Source: CAZXPA01 sp964642485 (lineage in GTDB: Bacteria > Patescibacteriota > Patescibacteriia > UBA2591 > UBA6264). Taken from it: a DNA stretch of 13,628 bases. The notes beneath the pieces were generated by a model. The model was not told the origin of the DNA. It did no database searches and saw only the letters and a program-made list of their open reading frames with translations. The stretch lies in contig CAZXPA010000016.1 in NCBI GenBank assembly GCA_964642485.1, forward strand, positions 1-13,628, written 5' to 3'. The position numbers were made by a program, and so were the translations under genes. Shown here in pieces: positions 1-5,596 of this stretch; within the stretch, counting starts at the first letter, position 1, and each line of letters opens with the position of its first letter.

Positions 1-6
1 TGAGCA

Positions 7-43
7 CCCCCTTCTTTTCGCGCAAGCGCGCAAAAGGAGGGGG
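7..43. repeat. GC-rich hairpin
   Basis: The left arm at 7-23 (C-run, TTCTTTT, CGCGC) pairs with the right arm at 26-43 (GCGCG, CAAAAGG, AGGGGG), with one bulged base and one G-T pair. No T-run follows on either strand, so it is not a textbook intrinsic terminator. It lies in the spacer downstream of gtrA and is much richer in G+C than its surroundings. It may be a dispersed palindromic repeat. Confidence 0.6.
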
Positions 44-47
44 TAAA

Positions 48-119
48 GGTTTTCTAACAAAAATTTCTGCCCCCCATCTTTCGATCGAAAGGTAGGGGTT
101 GAAATTTTTGAGAAAGCCC
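48..119. terminator. Long imperfect inverted repeat, possible terminator of the mltG-gtrA operon
   Basis: The sequence folds back about a central TCGATCGA. The arms read roughly GGTTTTCT..AAAAATTTC..CCCC..CTTTCGA on one side and GGCTTTCTC..AAAAATTTC..CCCC..CTTTCGA on the complement. It begins one base past the gtrA stop. On the minus strand the inner stem (CCCC..CTTTCGA/TCGAAAG..GGGG) is followed by AAATTTTTG, so it could end transcription coming from gtrA. A palindromic repeat element is the alternative. Confidence 0.45.
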
Positions 120-120
120 T

Positions 121-594
121 TCACTTAAATATCCAAAATTTTTGAATACCAAAACGAAAAAACAAAACAATAATCGCTGCAAAAGCTTTGGCTAAAAGAT
201 CATATAAATGAACTGTTTCAACAAAGAAAGCAAGTAAAAACTGGTAGAAAACCATCCCGCCAATTGCGCCGACAATCCAAAACTTAAGATACTGAGAAAA
301 AATTTTATCTCCCCGATCTTTAAAAACCCATTTTTTATTAAGAATAAAACTGCCAATTGCACCAACTGACATGGCAATAAAATTAGCCCAGAGATAATGA
401 GTTTGCCAGAATAAAAAAGCCCGGGTTAAAACAATATAAACAGCAAAATCGACTAAGGTAAATAAACCGCCAGCAATTATAAACTTAGTTAACTGCCTTA
501 AATAAAGATGCTTGCCAATAATTGGTAATTTTAATAAAAAACTATCTGCCCAAAAAAATAACTTTTTGGTTTTTAAAATAATCTTTTTTGTCAT
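121..594 (-). CDS. GtrA-like family membrane protein
   Basis: This is a 157-aa polytopic protein with the GtrA/DPMS pattern. A short cytoplasmic N-terminus leads to LRQLTKFIIAGGLFTLVDF (about 32-50), then SFILNKKWVFKD (about 82-93) after the second span. About four membrane segments fall near 36-59, 66-86, 102-123 and 131-150. Family members are thought to help move or use polyprenyl-linked sugars for cell-surface glycans, but the substrate cannot be read from sequence. The ATG overlaps the mltG stop as ATGA on the minus strand, which fixes the start and implies translational coupling. The length is normal for the family (about 120-160 aa). Envelope assembly fits its neighbour mltG. The family call is firm; the exact role is unknown. 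Confidence 0.85.
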   Translation of the reverse strand: MTKKIILKTKKLFFWADSFLLKLPIIGKHLYLRQLTKFIIAGGLFTLVDFAVYIVLTRAFLFWQTHYLWANFIAMSVGAIGSFILNKKWVFKDRGDKIFSQYLKFWIVGAIGGMVFYQFLLAFFVETVHLYDLLAKAFAAIIVLFFRFGIQKFWIFK

Positions 595-1640
595 TCAAAA
601 TAAATCGCCTTATTTCTATTATGCTCTTCGATTGTCTGGCTAAAGATAACTTTACCCTCATCAGTAGAAAGAAAACAACAATAATCATTTTCCAGGGGCT
701 CAATTGCAGCTCTGATCGCTGAAAGGCCAGGGTTATTAATTGGTCCAGGCGGTAGTCCTGAATTAAGATAAGTATTATAGGGCGAAGGAGTTCTGGTGTC
801 CTCAAAACTTAATCTGGGTTTAGATGCTCCTAAAATATAATTAATAGTGGCACATGACTCTAAAGCCCAACCAGCATCTAGTCTTTTCCAAAAAATATCA
901 GCAATTAAACGACGATCTTGATCCAAGGCTGCTTCTTTTTCAATTAAAGAAGCCAGGGTTATCATTTCAAAAATTGTTCGTCCAGATTCTTTGATTTTTG
1001 TTCTTAATTGAGAATCTAACTTTTGATCAAAGTTTTCTAACATTTTTTTAATAATTGCCTGAGCGGTGGTCTGCTCATAAAATCGATAAGTATCGGGAAA
1101 AAGATAGCCCTGTAGTTTAGCCTGGCTATCTTCTACAAAAGATTTTTCTACAGCTTCGGGTAAAAATTCATATTTATTTAAAATCTCCTCATCCCGACTA
1201 ATCTCATCTAAGGCAGTAAAAAAATCATCTTGAATTGCCAATTCTTCTTTTTCTAAAAAAGCCCCTGTCTCTTTATTGGTCCACCCTTCAATAAGGGTAA
1301 CTGTTTTTTCTCGAGCCAAGGGTTCACTTATTAAGGTTTTAACTAATTCTTTTAAATTTATTCCTGTGTTAAGATGATATTCTCCGGGCCAAAACTTATT
1401 TCTAGCTTGACTCAAAAAAGCATAAAATTCAAAAAGCTTACTGTTTTTGATAAAGCCCTGGTCTTTTAACTTCTGGCCAATCTCTTTTAAGCCTTCACCT
1501 TTTTCAATCACAAAAGTCTTTAATTCAAGCTCCTGGTTAGTTAAAGAAACCTCTGGCGAGGTTGTTTGAAGAAAAAAGTATAAAAAAATAGCTAAAATAA
1601 TAAAGACCACATAACCAAGCATTATCCCTTTCTTAGACAT
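591..1640 (-). CDS. mltG: Endolytic murein transglycosylase MltG (YceG-like)
   Basis: This 349-aa protein should be anchored by one N-terminal membrane segment (about 8-24) and act outside the membrane, cutting nascent glycan strands and so ending peptidoglycan polymerisation. A LysM-like part (about 41-105, FVIEKGEGLKEIGQKL) precedes the YceG domain. Family signatures visible are LQGYLFPDTYRF (176-187), ITLASLIEKEA (227-237, containing the expected catalytic Glu near 234), SPYNTYLNSGLPPGPINNPG (286-305) and FSQTIEEHNRN (333-343). The aspartate usual in the DPT/QSDPTV region is replaced: the protein reads ESCATINYILG. The start ATG was chosen because it precedes the lysines and the signal anchor. 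It lies 76 nt after the 48-aa gene and overlaps gtrA by four bases, so the three are probably co-transcribed from the promoter near 1940. The identification is secure. Confidence 0.93.
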   Translation of the reverse strand: MSKKGIMLGYVVFIILAIFLYFFLQTTSPEVSLTNQELELKTFVIEKGEGLKEIGQKLKDQGFIKNSKLFEFYAFLSQARNKFWPGEYHLNTGINLKELVKTLISEPLAREKTVTLIEGWTNKETGAFLEKEELAIQDDFFTALDEISRDEEILNKYEFLPEAVEKSFVEDSQAKLQGYLFPDTYRFYEQTTAQAIIKKMLENFDQKLDSQLRTKIKESGRTIFEMITLASLIEKEAALDQDRRLIADIFWKRLDAGWALESCATINYILGASKPRLSFEDTRTPSPYNTYLNSGLPPGPINNPGLSAIRAAIEPLENDYCCFLSTDEGKVIFSQTIEEHNRNKAIYFE

Positions 1641-1643
1641 AGA

Positions 1644-1703
1644 TTAATTGTTAATGGTTGATTGTTGATTGTTTCAGCAATCAGCAATTAGCAATCAGCA
1701 ATT
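1644..1703. repeat. AT-rich inverted repeat of the CAATCAGCAATTAG type
   Basis: Between mltG and the 48-aa gene, TTGATTGTTGATTG is followed by a complementary CAATCAGCAATTAGCAATCAG. The arms form an imperfect hairpin about the TTTCAG centre. The same heptameric motif (ATTGYTR or its complement) recurs near 2140-2218, 5452-5540 and 12634-12646. Confidence 0.6.
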
Positions 1704-1716
1704 TTTAAAAAATTTA

Positions 1717-1863
1717 TTATGTATTCGTAGTAGGACTAAATTTTCTATACAACTCTTCAATCTGTTTCCTCTGTTCTTTAATATCCAAAACTTCTCGCCG
1801 AATACGAGCTTTTTCTTTACGAATATATTTTCGAATACCTTTAGACAGGCGTTTCTTAGACAT
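1717..1863 (-). CDS. Small basic hypothetical protein, 48 aa
   Basis: This is a complete short frame from ATG to TAA, starting MSKKRLSKGIRKYIRKEKAR and ending KFSPTTNT. About a third of the residues are Lys or Arg, and the middle (about 8-42) looks like one long amphipathic helix with alternating basic and acidic residues. There is no membrane segment and no cysteine. I do not recognise a named family; nucleic-acid or ribosome binding would fit the charge but is only a guess. The case for a real gene rests on three points. A good sigma70-like promoter with an extended -10 lies 64 bp upstream. The gene leads a same-strand series with mltG and gtrA. Its start context TCTATGTCTAAGAAA is identical over 15 bases to the mltG start. 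Confidence 0.65.
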   Translation of the reverse strand: MSKKRLSKGIRKYIRKEKARIRREVLDIKEQRKQIEELYRKFSPTTNT

Positions 1864-1911
1864 AGACTGATCAGATTATAGATTTTTGATCTCATAATAT
1901 TACTTGATATC

Positions 1912-1936
1912 ATAACAAGTTGTTATATTATAACAA
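1912..1936. promoter_or_regulatory. Three alternating 7-bp half-sites (candidate operator)
   Basis: ATAACAA (1912-1918), TTGTTAT (1920-1926) and ATAACAA (1930-1936) form two overlapping perfect palindromes, centred at 1919 and 1928. The inner one covers the minus-strand -10 hexamer and the outer one covers the expected transcription start near 1920. A dimeric repressor bound here would block the promoter of the small gene-mltG-gtrA operon. No regulator is identified. Confidence 0.45.
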
Positions 1937-1955
1937 AATAAAAATATAAAAACAA
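1927..1955 (-). promoter_or_regulatory. Sigma70-like promoter for the 48-aa gene, mltG and gtrA
   Basis: Read on the minus strand: TTGTTT (1955-1950), a 17-bp spacer, TATAAT (1932-1927), with TG one base upstream of the -10 (extended -10). The predicted start is near 1920, giving a leader of about 57 nt to the ATG at 1863. Confidence 0.65.
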
Positions 1956-1958
1956 TAT

Positions 1959-1987
1959 TTGTCTTTTTAATAAAAAAGCTTTATAAT
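1959..1987 (+). promoter_or_regulatory. Sigma70-like promoter for ychF
   Basis: TTGTCT (1959-1964), a 17-bp spacer and TATAAT (1982-1987) point towards ychF. The -35 is only 3 bp from the -35 of the opposing promoter, so the two are back to back. The transcript would start near 1994 and carry a leader of about 228 nt that contains the GC-rich hairpins and the AT-rich repeat. Confidence 0.5.
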
Positions 1988-2029
1988 TAAATTACCTTAT
2001 AGTCTATACAATAGAATTTAATTTCCCTG

Positions 2030-2061
2030 CCTGCCTGCCGGCAGGTAGACCGGCAGGCAGG
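2030..2061. repeat. CCTGCCTGCCGG palindrome
   Basis: Perfect 12-bp arms (2030-2041 and 2050-2061) surround an 8-nt loop. It is strikingly GC-rich in an AT-rich spacer. Palindromes of this CCTGCCGGCAGG kind are a recurrent intergenic feature of CPR draft genomes, as I recall. It lies in the predicted 5' leader of ychF. Confidence 0.75.
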
Positions 2062-2067
2062 AAGGTT

Positions 2068-2122
2068 CTGCGAACGCAGTCCCGATAAATCGGGACGCAG
2101 TCCCGATAAATCGGGACGCAGT
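2068..2122. repeat. Tandem mini-hairpin array (21-bp unit, two copies plus a partial)
   Basis: A CTGCG-AA-CGCAG hairpin (2068-2079) runs into two exact copies of a 21-bp unit at 2075-2095 and 2096-2116, then six bases of a third. Each unit holds the stem TCCCGAT-AA-ATCGGGA. The result is three small hairpins in series within the predicted ychF leader. Confidence 0.8.
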
Positions 2123-2139
2123 GAGCAGGTTCTTATAAT

Positions 2140-2218
2140 ATAACTGCTGATTGCTAATTGCTGATTGTTAAATAAATTCTATTCTATCAGCAATCGACAA
2201 TAAACAATTAACAATCAT
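2140..2218. repeat. AT-rich inverted repeat before ychF
   Basis: The left arm TGCTGATTGCTAATTGCTG and the right arm CAGCAATCGACAATAAACAA pair imperfectly around TAAATAAATTCTATTC. It belongs to the same motif family as 1644-1703 and 5452-5540, and it reaches to within 4 nt of the ychF start. Confidence 0.6.
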
Positions 2219-2221
2219 CCT

Positions 2222-3301
2222 ATGAGTTTTTCTGTCGGCATTATTGGCCTACCCAATGTCGGAAAATCTACTCTTTTTAAAGCCTTGACCAAAAAGCAGG
2301 TTGATATTTCAAATTATCCTTTTTGTACTATTAAGGCAAATGTTGGCTTGGTTAAAATTCCAGACCAGAGATTAGACAAATTAGCTGAAATTTTAAAACC
2401 CAAGCAGGTGCTCCCAACCTATATTGAATTTGTTGACATTGCCGGATTAGTTAAGGGGGCCCACCAAGGAGAAGGGCTGGGCAATCAATTCTTAGCTCGA
2501 ATTCGAGAAGTAGAAGCTATGGCTGAAGTTGTAAGATCATTTTCTGATCCTAATGTTGCTCATGTTGCCGGTCAAATAGATCCTCTGTCTGATATTGAAA
2601 CAATTAAACTAGAATTAGTTTTTGCTGATCTGGCCACTGTTGAAAGCAGATTAATCAAAACAGAAAAACAAGCCAAAAGTGGTGACAAAGAAGCAGCTAA
2701 ATTAACTGAAGTTTTGGAAAAAATAAAAAGAGGATTAAATAAAAATCAAACAGTTGCTGAAATAAACCTAACCGAAGAAGAAATACCCTTAATTAAAGAT
2801 CTCCACTTCTTAACAAGTAAGCCCATTGTCTATATAATGAATATTGACGAAAAAGAAATTGCTAATCATACGAATTCTGTCTCAAATAACCGCGAATATA
2901 AAAATCAAGTCCCTGTTTGCGCTAAACTAGAAGCTGAATTAGCTGATTTAAAAGAACAAGAAGTAAAAGAATATCTTAAAGAGTACGGTTTAAAAAAATC
3001 GGGATTAGAAGACCTGATTACCTCAACCTATAAACTCTTGGATTTAATTACCTTTTTTACTTGCCAGAACCAAATCCTCCAAGCCTGGACCCTGCCTCAA
3101 AAAAGCACTGCTCTTCAGGCGGCAAATAAAATCCACGCTGATTTTGCTCAAGGATTTATCCGGGCTGAGGTAGTTAACTGGCAAGATTTAGTTAAACAAG
3201 CTTCCGAGCAAAAAGCTCGAGAAGCAGGCTTAATGCGCACTGAAGGGAAAGATTATCTTGTTCAGGATGGAGATGTAATACATTTCAAGTTTCAAGTCTA
3301 A
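2222..3301 (+). CDS. ychF: Redox- and ribosome-associated P-loop ATPase YchF (OLA1 family)
   Basis: This 359-aa Obg-related NTPase prefers ATP in studied members and binds ribosomes. The G1 loop is GLPNVGKST (9-17), the switch region YPFCTIKANVG is at 32-42, and G3 is DIAG (72-75), followed by LVKGAHQGEGLGNQFL (76-91). The G4 position reads NIDE (207-210), the NxxE form that marks this ATP-preferring family in place of NKxD. A coiled-coil stretch (about 130-200) and a C-terminal TGS domain (about 278-359, ending GLMRTEGKDYLVQDGDVIHF) complete the usual order. The length equals the bacterial norm (about 363 aa). The segment after IREVEAM reads AEVVRSF instead of the usual DAIVHVVRCF. There is no Shine-Dalgarno before the ATG, and the leader is full of hairpins. 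Confidence 0.96.
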   Translation: MSFSVGIIGLPNVGKSTLFKALTKKQVDISNYPFCTIKANVGLVKIPDQRLDKLAEILKPKQVLPTYIEFVDIAGLVKGAHQGEGLGNQFLARIREVEAMAEVVRSFSDPNVAHVAGQIDPLSDIETIKLELVFADLATVESRLIKTEKQAKSGDKEAAKLTEVLEKIKRGLNKNQTVAEINLTEEEIPLIKDLHFLTSKPIVYIMNIDEKEIANHTNSVSNNREYKNQVPVCAKLEAELADLKEQEVKEYLKEYGLKKSGLEDLITSTYKLLDLITFFTCQNQILQAWTLPQKSTALQAANKIHADFAQGFIRAEVVNWQDLVKQASEQKAREAGLMRTEGKDYLVQDGDVIHFKFQV

Positions 3302-3302
3302 T

Positions 3303-3415
3303 AATGAATCGATACCAATATACGAATGAATACTAATTATACTAATATTTTTAATTAATTGTGCTAATGTTTATTCGTATTATTCGAATGCATTAGCATA
3401 TTAGCATCGCGTGAT
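3303..3415. repeat. Intergenic ACGAAT/ACTAAT/GCTAATG repeats
   Basis: The ychF-reductase spacer is composed of short repeated words (TACGAAT, ACTAAT, ATTCGTA, ATTAGCAT). GCTAATG (3363-3369) and CATTAGC (3391-3397) form a perfect 7-bp stem around an ATTCG-rich loop. No convincing promoter or terminator was found here. The word family is shared with the rpsA leader. Confidence 0.5.
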
Positions 3416-4357
3416 ATGCTTTATAACTTAATTATTATTGGGACTGGCCCAGCTGGTTTAGCCGCTTCAATTTATGCTTCCCGTTATGGGACGAAACATT
3501 TAATTATTGGGGCTTTAAAAGGGGGAACCGCTTCTGAGGCATATATTATTGAAAATTATCCTGGATACAAATCAATTTCAGGAAAAAAGCTAATGGAGAA
3601 ATTTATTGGCCACGCTAAAAGCTATCAACCAGAAATTCTTTCAGCTGAGATAAGTAACATTAAAAAGAAAAAAGGAATCTTTGAAATTAAAACAAATTTA
3701 AATAAAACCTTTAAAGCTAAAACCCTGATTCTGTCTGTGGGAACCAATTACCGAAGATTGCTTGTCCCTGGCGAAAAAGAGTTTCTTGGTCGAGGAGTAA
3801 GCTATTGTTTTACCTGCGATGGTCCTCTTTTTAAAAATAAGGTGGTTGCCGTTATTGGCGGAGGAGACAGTGCTTTAACTGCTGCTCTTTTTCTAGCTAA
3901 ACAATCAAAAAAAATCTATCTTATTCACCGAAGAAAAGACTTTAGAGGACAAGTAATCTGGCAAAAAAAAGTAGACCAAAATAAAAAAATTGTGAAAATA
4001 TTAGCCAATCAAATAAAAGAAATCAAAGGACATAATCTGGTTGAGGAAATTGTTTTAGGTGAACCATATCAAGGAAAAAAAAGACTAAAAGTCAATGGTC
4101 TTTTTATTGAAATTGGTGTTCAGCCAATCAGTAAAGGACTGTTTTTAGATCCCCCCTTAAAATTGAAAAAAAATAAGGCCGGTTATATTATTACCGACCA
4201 CTTAATGCAGACCAATATCCCTGGATTATTTGCTGCTGGAGATATTACCGGTCCTCCAGATAAACTAAGGCAAATTGTTACTGCTGCAGCTGAAGGAGCA
4301 ATTGCTGCTACTGGCGCTCAACGGTTCCTGGGAAAAACTAAGTCGAGGTCGAAGTAA
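3416..4357 (+). CDS. trxB: Thioredoxin reductase (NADPH, FAD-dependent)
   Basis: This 313-aa two-dinucleotide-domain flavoprotein moves electrons from NADPH through FAD to thioredoxin in the cytoplasm. The FAD-binding GTGPAG is at 9-14, the redox pair Cys131-Phe-Thr-Cys134-Asp-Gly sits in the NADPH domain, GGGDSA is at 148-153, and the NADPH-phosphate motif HRRKDFR is at 171-177. The C-terminal FAD motif FAAGDITGPPDKLRQIVTAA is at 272-291. Family members usually read CATC at the active site; CFTC here keeps both cysteines. The ATG at 3416 begins directly with the Rossmann strand, as expected. The 3' end overlaps the lspA 3' end on the opposite strand by 20 bp. A related ferredoxin/flavodoxin-type reductase is unlikely because the CxxC is intact. 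Confidence 0.93.
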   Translation: MLYNLIIIGTGPAGLAASIYASRYGTKHLIIGALKGGTASEAYIIENYPGYKSISGKKLMEKFIGHAKSYQPEILSAEISNIKKKKGIFEIKTNLNKTFKAKTLILSVGTNYRRLLVPGEKEFLGRGVSYCFTCDGPLFKNKVVAVIGGGDSALTAALFLAKQSKKIYLIHRRKDFRGQVIWQKKVDQNKKIVKILANQIKEIKGHNLVEEIVLGEPYQGKKRLKVNGLFIEIGVQPISKGLFLDPPLKLKKNKAGYIITDHLMQTNIPGLFAAGDITGPPDKLRQIVTAAAEGAIAATGAQRFLGKTKSRSK

Positions 4358-4772
4358 TTACGCGCCAAGCAAGAACACCCAGGCCGACTAAAATCATTAA
4401 ATCAGCTATATTAAAAGCAGCAAAAAATGGTAAATTAAAATAATCTATCACCAGGCCCTGTCCTAATCGATCCAAAATATTACTCAAGGCGCCAACTAAA
4501 ACCAACTCAAATCCCAAAACATTAATTGCCTGCCTTCGTTGATAGCTCCTAATTAATCTTGAGGCCAGATAAAAAAGAATGATTATTAATAAAAGATAAA
4601 GAAGCATTCCCTTTAAGGGAATGCTTAAGGCAATGTTTGGATTAGTAAAGAGAGAAAACTCAAAAAAAGAAATTTTTTTAACTGCTCCACTCAGGGCAAT
4701 TTTTTTTAAAATTCTATCTAAAATAAAAAAAGATAAAATCAAGACATTAATCCATACCAATTTTTTCTTCAT
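4338..4772 (-). CDS. lspA: Lipoprotein signal peptidase (signal peptidase II)
   Basis: This 144-aa inner-membrane aspartic protease removes signal peptides from lipidated prolipoproteins. Four membrane segments lie near 5-22, 54-72, 86-104 and 118-138. The catalytic aspartates are Asp101 in GALSNILDRLGQGLVIDYF (94-112) and Asp124 in FNIADL (120-125). The conserved NxGAAFS motif is degenerate (N44-PNIALS), keeping the Asn and Ser. It is slightly shorter than typical LspA (about 150-170 aa). It follows the DksA-like gene by 97 bp on the same strand, a spacer filled by the inverted-repeat element, and could be co-transcribed with it. A 25-nt perfect palindrome lies within the coding sequence at 4602-4626. 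Confidence 0.9.
   Translation of the reverse strand: MKKKLVWINVLILSFFILDRILKKIALSGAVKKISFFEFSLFTNPNIALSIPLKGMLLYLLLIIILFYLASRLIRSYQRRQAINVLGFELVLVGALSNILDRLGQGLVIDYFNLPFFAAFNIADLMILVGLGVLAWRVITSTST
4602..4626. repeat. Perfect palindrome inside lspA
   Basis: AAGCATTCCCTT (4602-4613) and AAGGGAATGCTT (4615-4626) are exact complements around a single T. The segment encodes residues near 50-57 of LspA, in the loop after the degenerate NxGAAFS motif. Such a stem would form in the lspA mRNA. Confidence 0.8.
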
Positions 4773-4787
4773 TTTGATGATTATTAA

Positions 4788-4870
4788 ACCCCGTTAGAAA
4801 GCTCGCTTAGTTAGTTTTAAAATATCTCAATTTACAACAAGAAATATAATAACAACTTTCTAAACGGGGT
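4788..4870. mobile_element. Short terminal-inverted-repeat (MITE-like) element, copy 1
   Basis: This 83-bp segment is bounded by ACCCCGTTAGAAAG (left) and CTTTCTAAACGGGGT (right), inverted with one extra A. TTAA flanks both ends and may be a target duplication, although TTAA is itself palindromic. It fills the DksA-like/lspA spacer and touches the stop codon of the DksA-like gene. It encodes no protein. A second element with nearly the same ends and length is at 12497-12581. A non-autonomous element or a bacterial interspersed palindrome are both possible. Confidence 0.5.
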
Positions 4871-5238
4871 TAAATCTCTTGAACTCTATCTTTTTTGCAA
4901 GACAAACAATATCCGGCTGTAGGCAATATCTTTAACCTCTTTTTACTAATTTTCTTGCCGCAAGCCTCACAAATTCCGTATTTACCGCGGTTAATCTTCT
5001 TTAAAGCTATTTCTATTGCTGTTAGCGCTTTTGCTAAACTCTCTCCTAAAGAAAGGCTGTCCATGAAGGCAGCGACCTCCTCAGCGTTTTCATCTTCAGC
5101 TCGACCATATTCAGGAAACTTGGCTTCATAACTATTTTTTTCACGATTGCTTTTTCTAGCTATTTCCCCAAGCTCTTTTTTAAGTCTCCTCCGACGTTCT
5201 TGTAATTCCTCTTTAATTGAGGATAAATTTTTTAACAT
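4870..5238 (-). CDS. DksA/TraR-type C4 zinc-finger protein
   Basis: This 122-aa protein has a charged coiled-coil N-terminus (about 1-35), an acidic middle (EYGRAEDENAEEVAAF, 43-58) and a C-terminal four-cysteine zinc finger: Cys90-x2-Cys93 and Cys111-x2-Cys114 within GKYGICEACGKKI and AGYCLSC. Relatives bind RNA polymerase in the secondary channel and, in DksA, tune initiation with ppGpp. Whether this shorter protein does so is inference. The DksA tip motif DxxDxA is not evident, so a more general TraR/DksA-family label is safer than dksA. A promoter at 5311-5338 and a leader hairpin precede it. The stop codon adjoins the inverted-repeat element. Confidence 0.85.
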   Translation of the reverse strand: MLKNLSSIKEELQERRRRLKKELGEIARKSNREKNSYEAKFPEYGRAEDENAEEVAAFMDSLSLGESLAKALTAIEIALKKINRGKYGICEACGKKISKKRLKILPTAGYCLSCKKDRVQEI

Positions 5239-5256
5239 AAAACTCTTAGATTTTTG

Positions 5257-5297
5257 CCCTTCTCTCTTAAAATAAAACTTTTTAAGAGAAAAAAGGG
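5257..5297 (-). promoter_or_regulatory. Leader hairpin upstream of the DksA-like gene
   Basis: On the minus strand CCCTTTTTTCTCTTAAAAA pairs with TTTTAAGAGAGAAGGG around a short GTTTTA loop. It sits in the predicted 5' untranslated region, ending about 19 nt before the ATG. No U-run follows, so attenuation is not obvious. It could influence translation start or mRNA stability. Confidence 0.4.
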
Positions 5298-5310
5298 GTT
5301 CGCCCTTATT

Positions 5311-5338
5311 ATTATAATATATAATATCAGTATTGTAA
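5311..5338 (-). promoter_or_regulatory. Sigma70-like promoter for the DksA-like gene and lspA
   Basis: Read on the minus strand: TTACAA (5338-5333), a 16-bp spacer, TATAAT (5316-5311). The start would lie near 5304, with a leader of about 65 nt. A perfect DnaA-box sequence TTATCCACA lies upstream at 5372-5380. Confidence 0.5.
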
Positions 5339-5393
5339 GTATATAATTAAAAACATGAATAACAAGAGGGGTTATCCACAAGCGCAAGATAAA

Positions 5394-5540
5394 CTCGAAA
5401 TTCGTTAAGTCGAAATTCGAAATTGGTAATGGATATTTGAAATTCGAAATTGAATTAATTGTTAATTGTTTATTGTTAATTGTTAGTAGAATAAATAATG
5501 ACTTTCTTAACAATTGGCAATCGACAATCAACAATTCTCT
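5394..5540. repeat. CGAAATTCG direct repeats and long AT-rich inverted repeat
   Basis: This fills most of the 358-bp spacer at 5239-5596, which holds no credible gene. 5394-5451 is made of several CGAAATTCG/GAAATTCGAAATT copies. 5457-5486 and about 5511-5540 form an imperfect 30-bp inverted repeat: AATTGTTAATTGTTTATTG against the complement AATTGTTGATTGTCGATTG. The rest, to 5596, is plain T-rich sequence with no feature I can support. Confidence 0.65.
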
Positions 5541-5596
5541 ACTATTTTTTATTCTCTACTTTCAATTACGATTTTCGATTTTCTAACAACCATTTT

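Noticed and set aside
1669..1881. 70-aa plus-strand open frame
   Set aside because: It runs antisense to the 48-aa gene and starts in an AT-rich repeat; its Phe/Asn-rich composition is typical of chance frames.
1695..1913. 72-aa minus-strand open frame
   Set aside because: It overlaps the 48-aa frame and the promoter-operator region, has an unremarkable composition, and would start upstream of the predicted transcription start context.
2075..2122. Possible CRISPR array
   Set aside because: Two 21-bp units are contiguous with no spacers between them, and no cas genes are present.
5372..5380. Perfect DnaA box as an origin
   Set aside because: It is a single box with no trio array or flanking boxes, between unrelated genes; kept only as a possible regulatory site.
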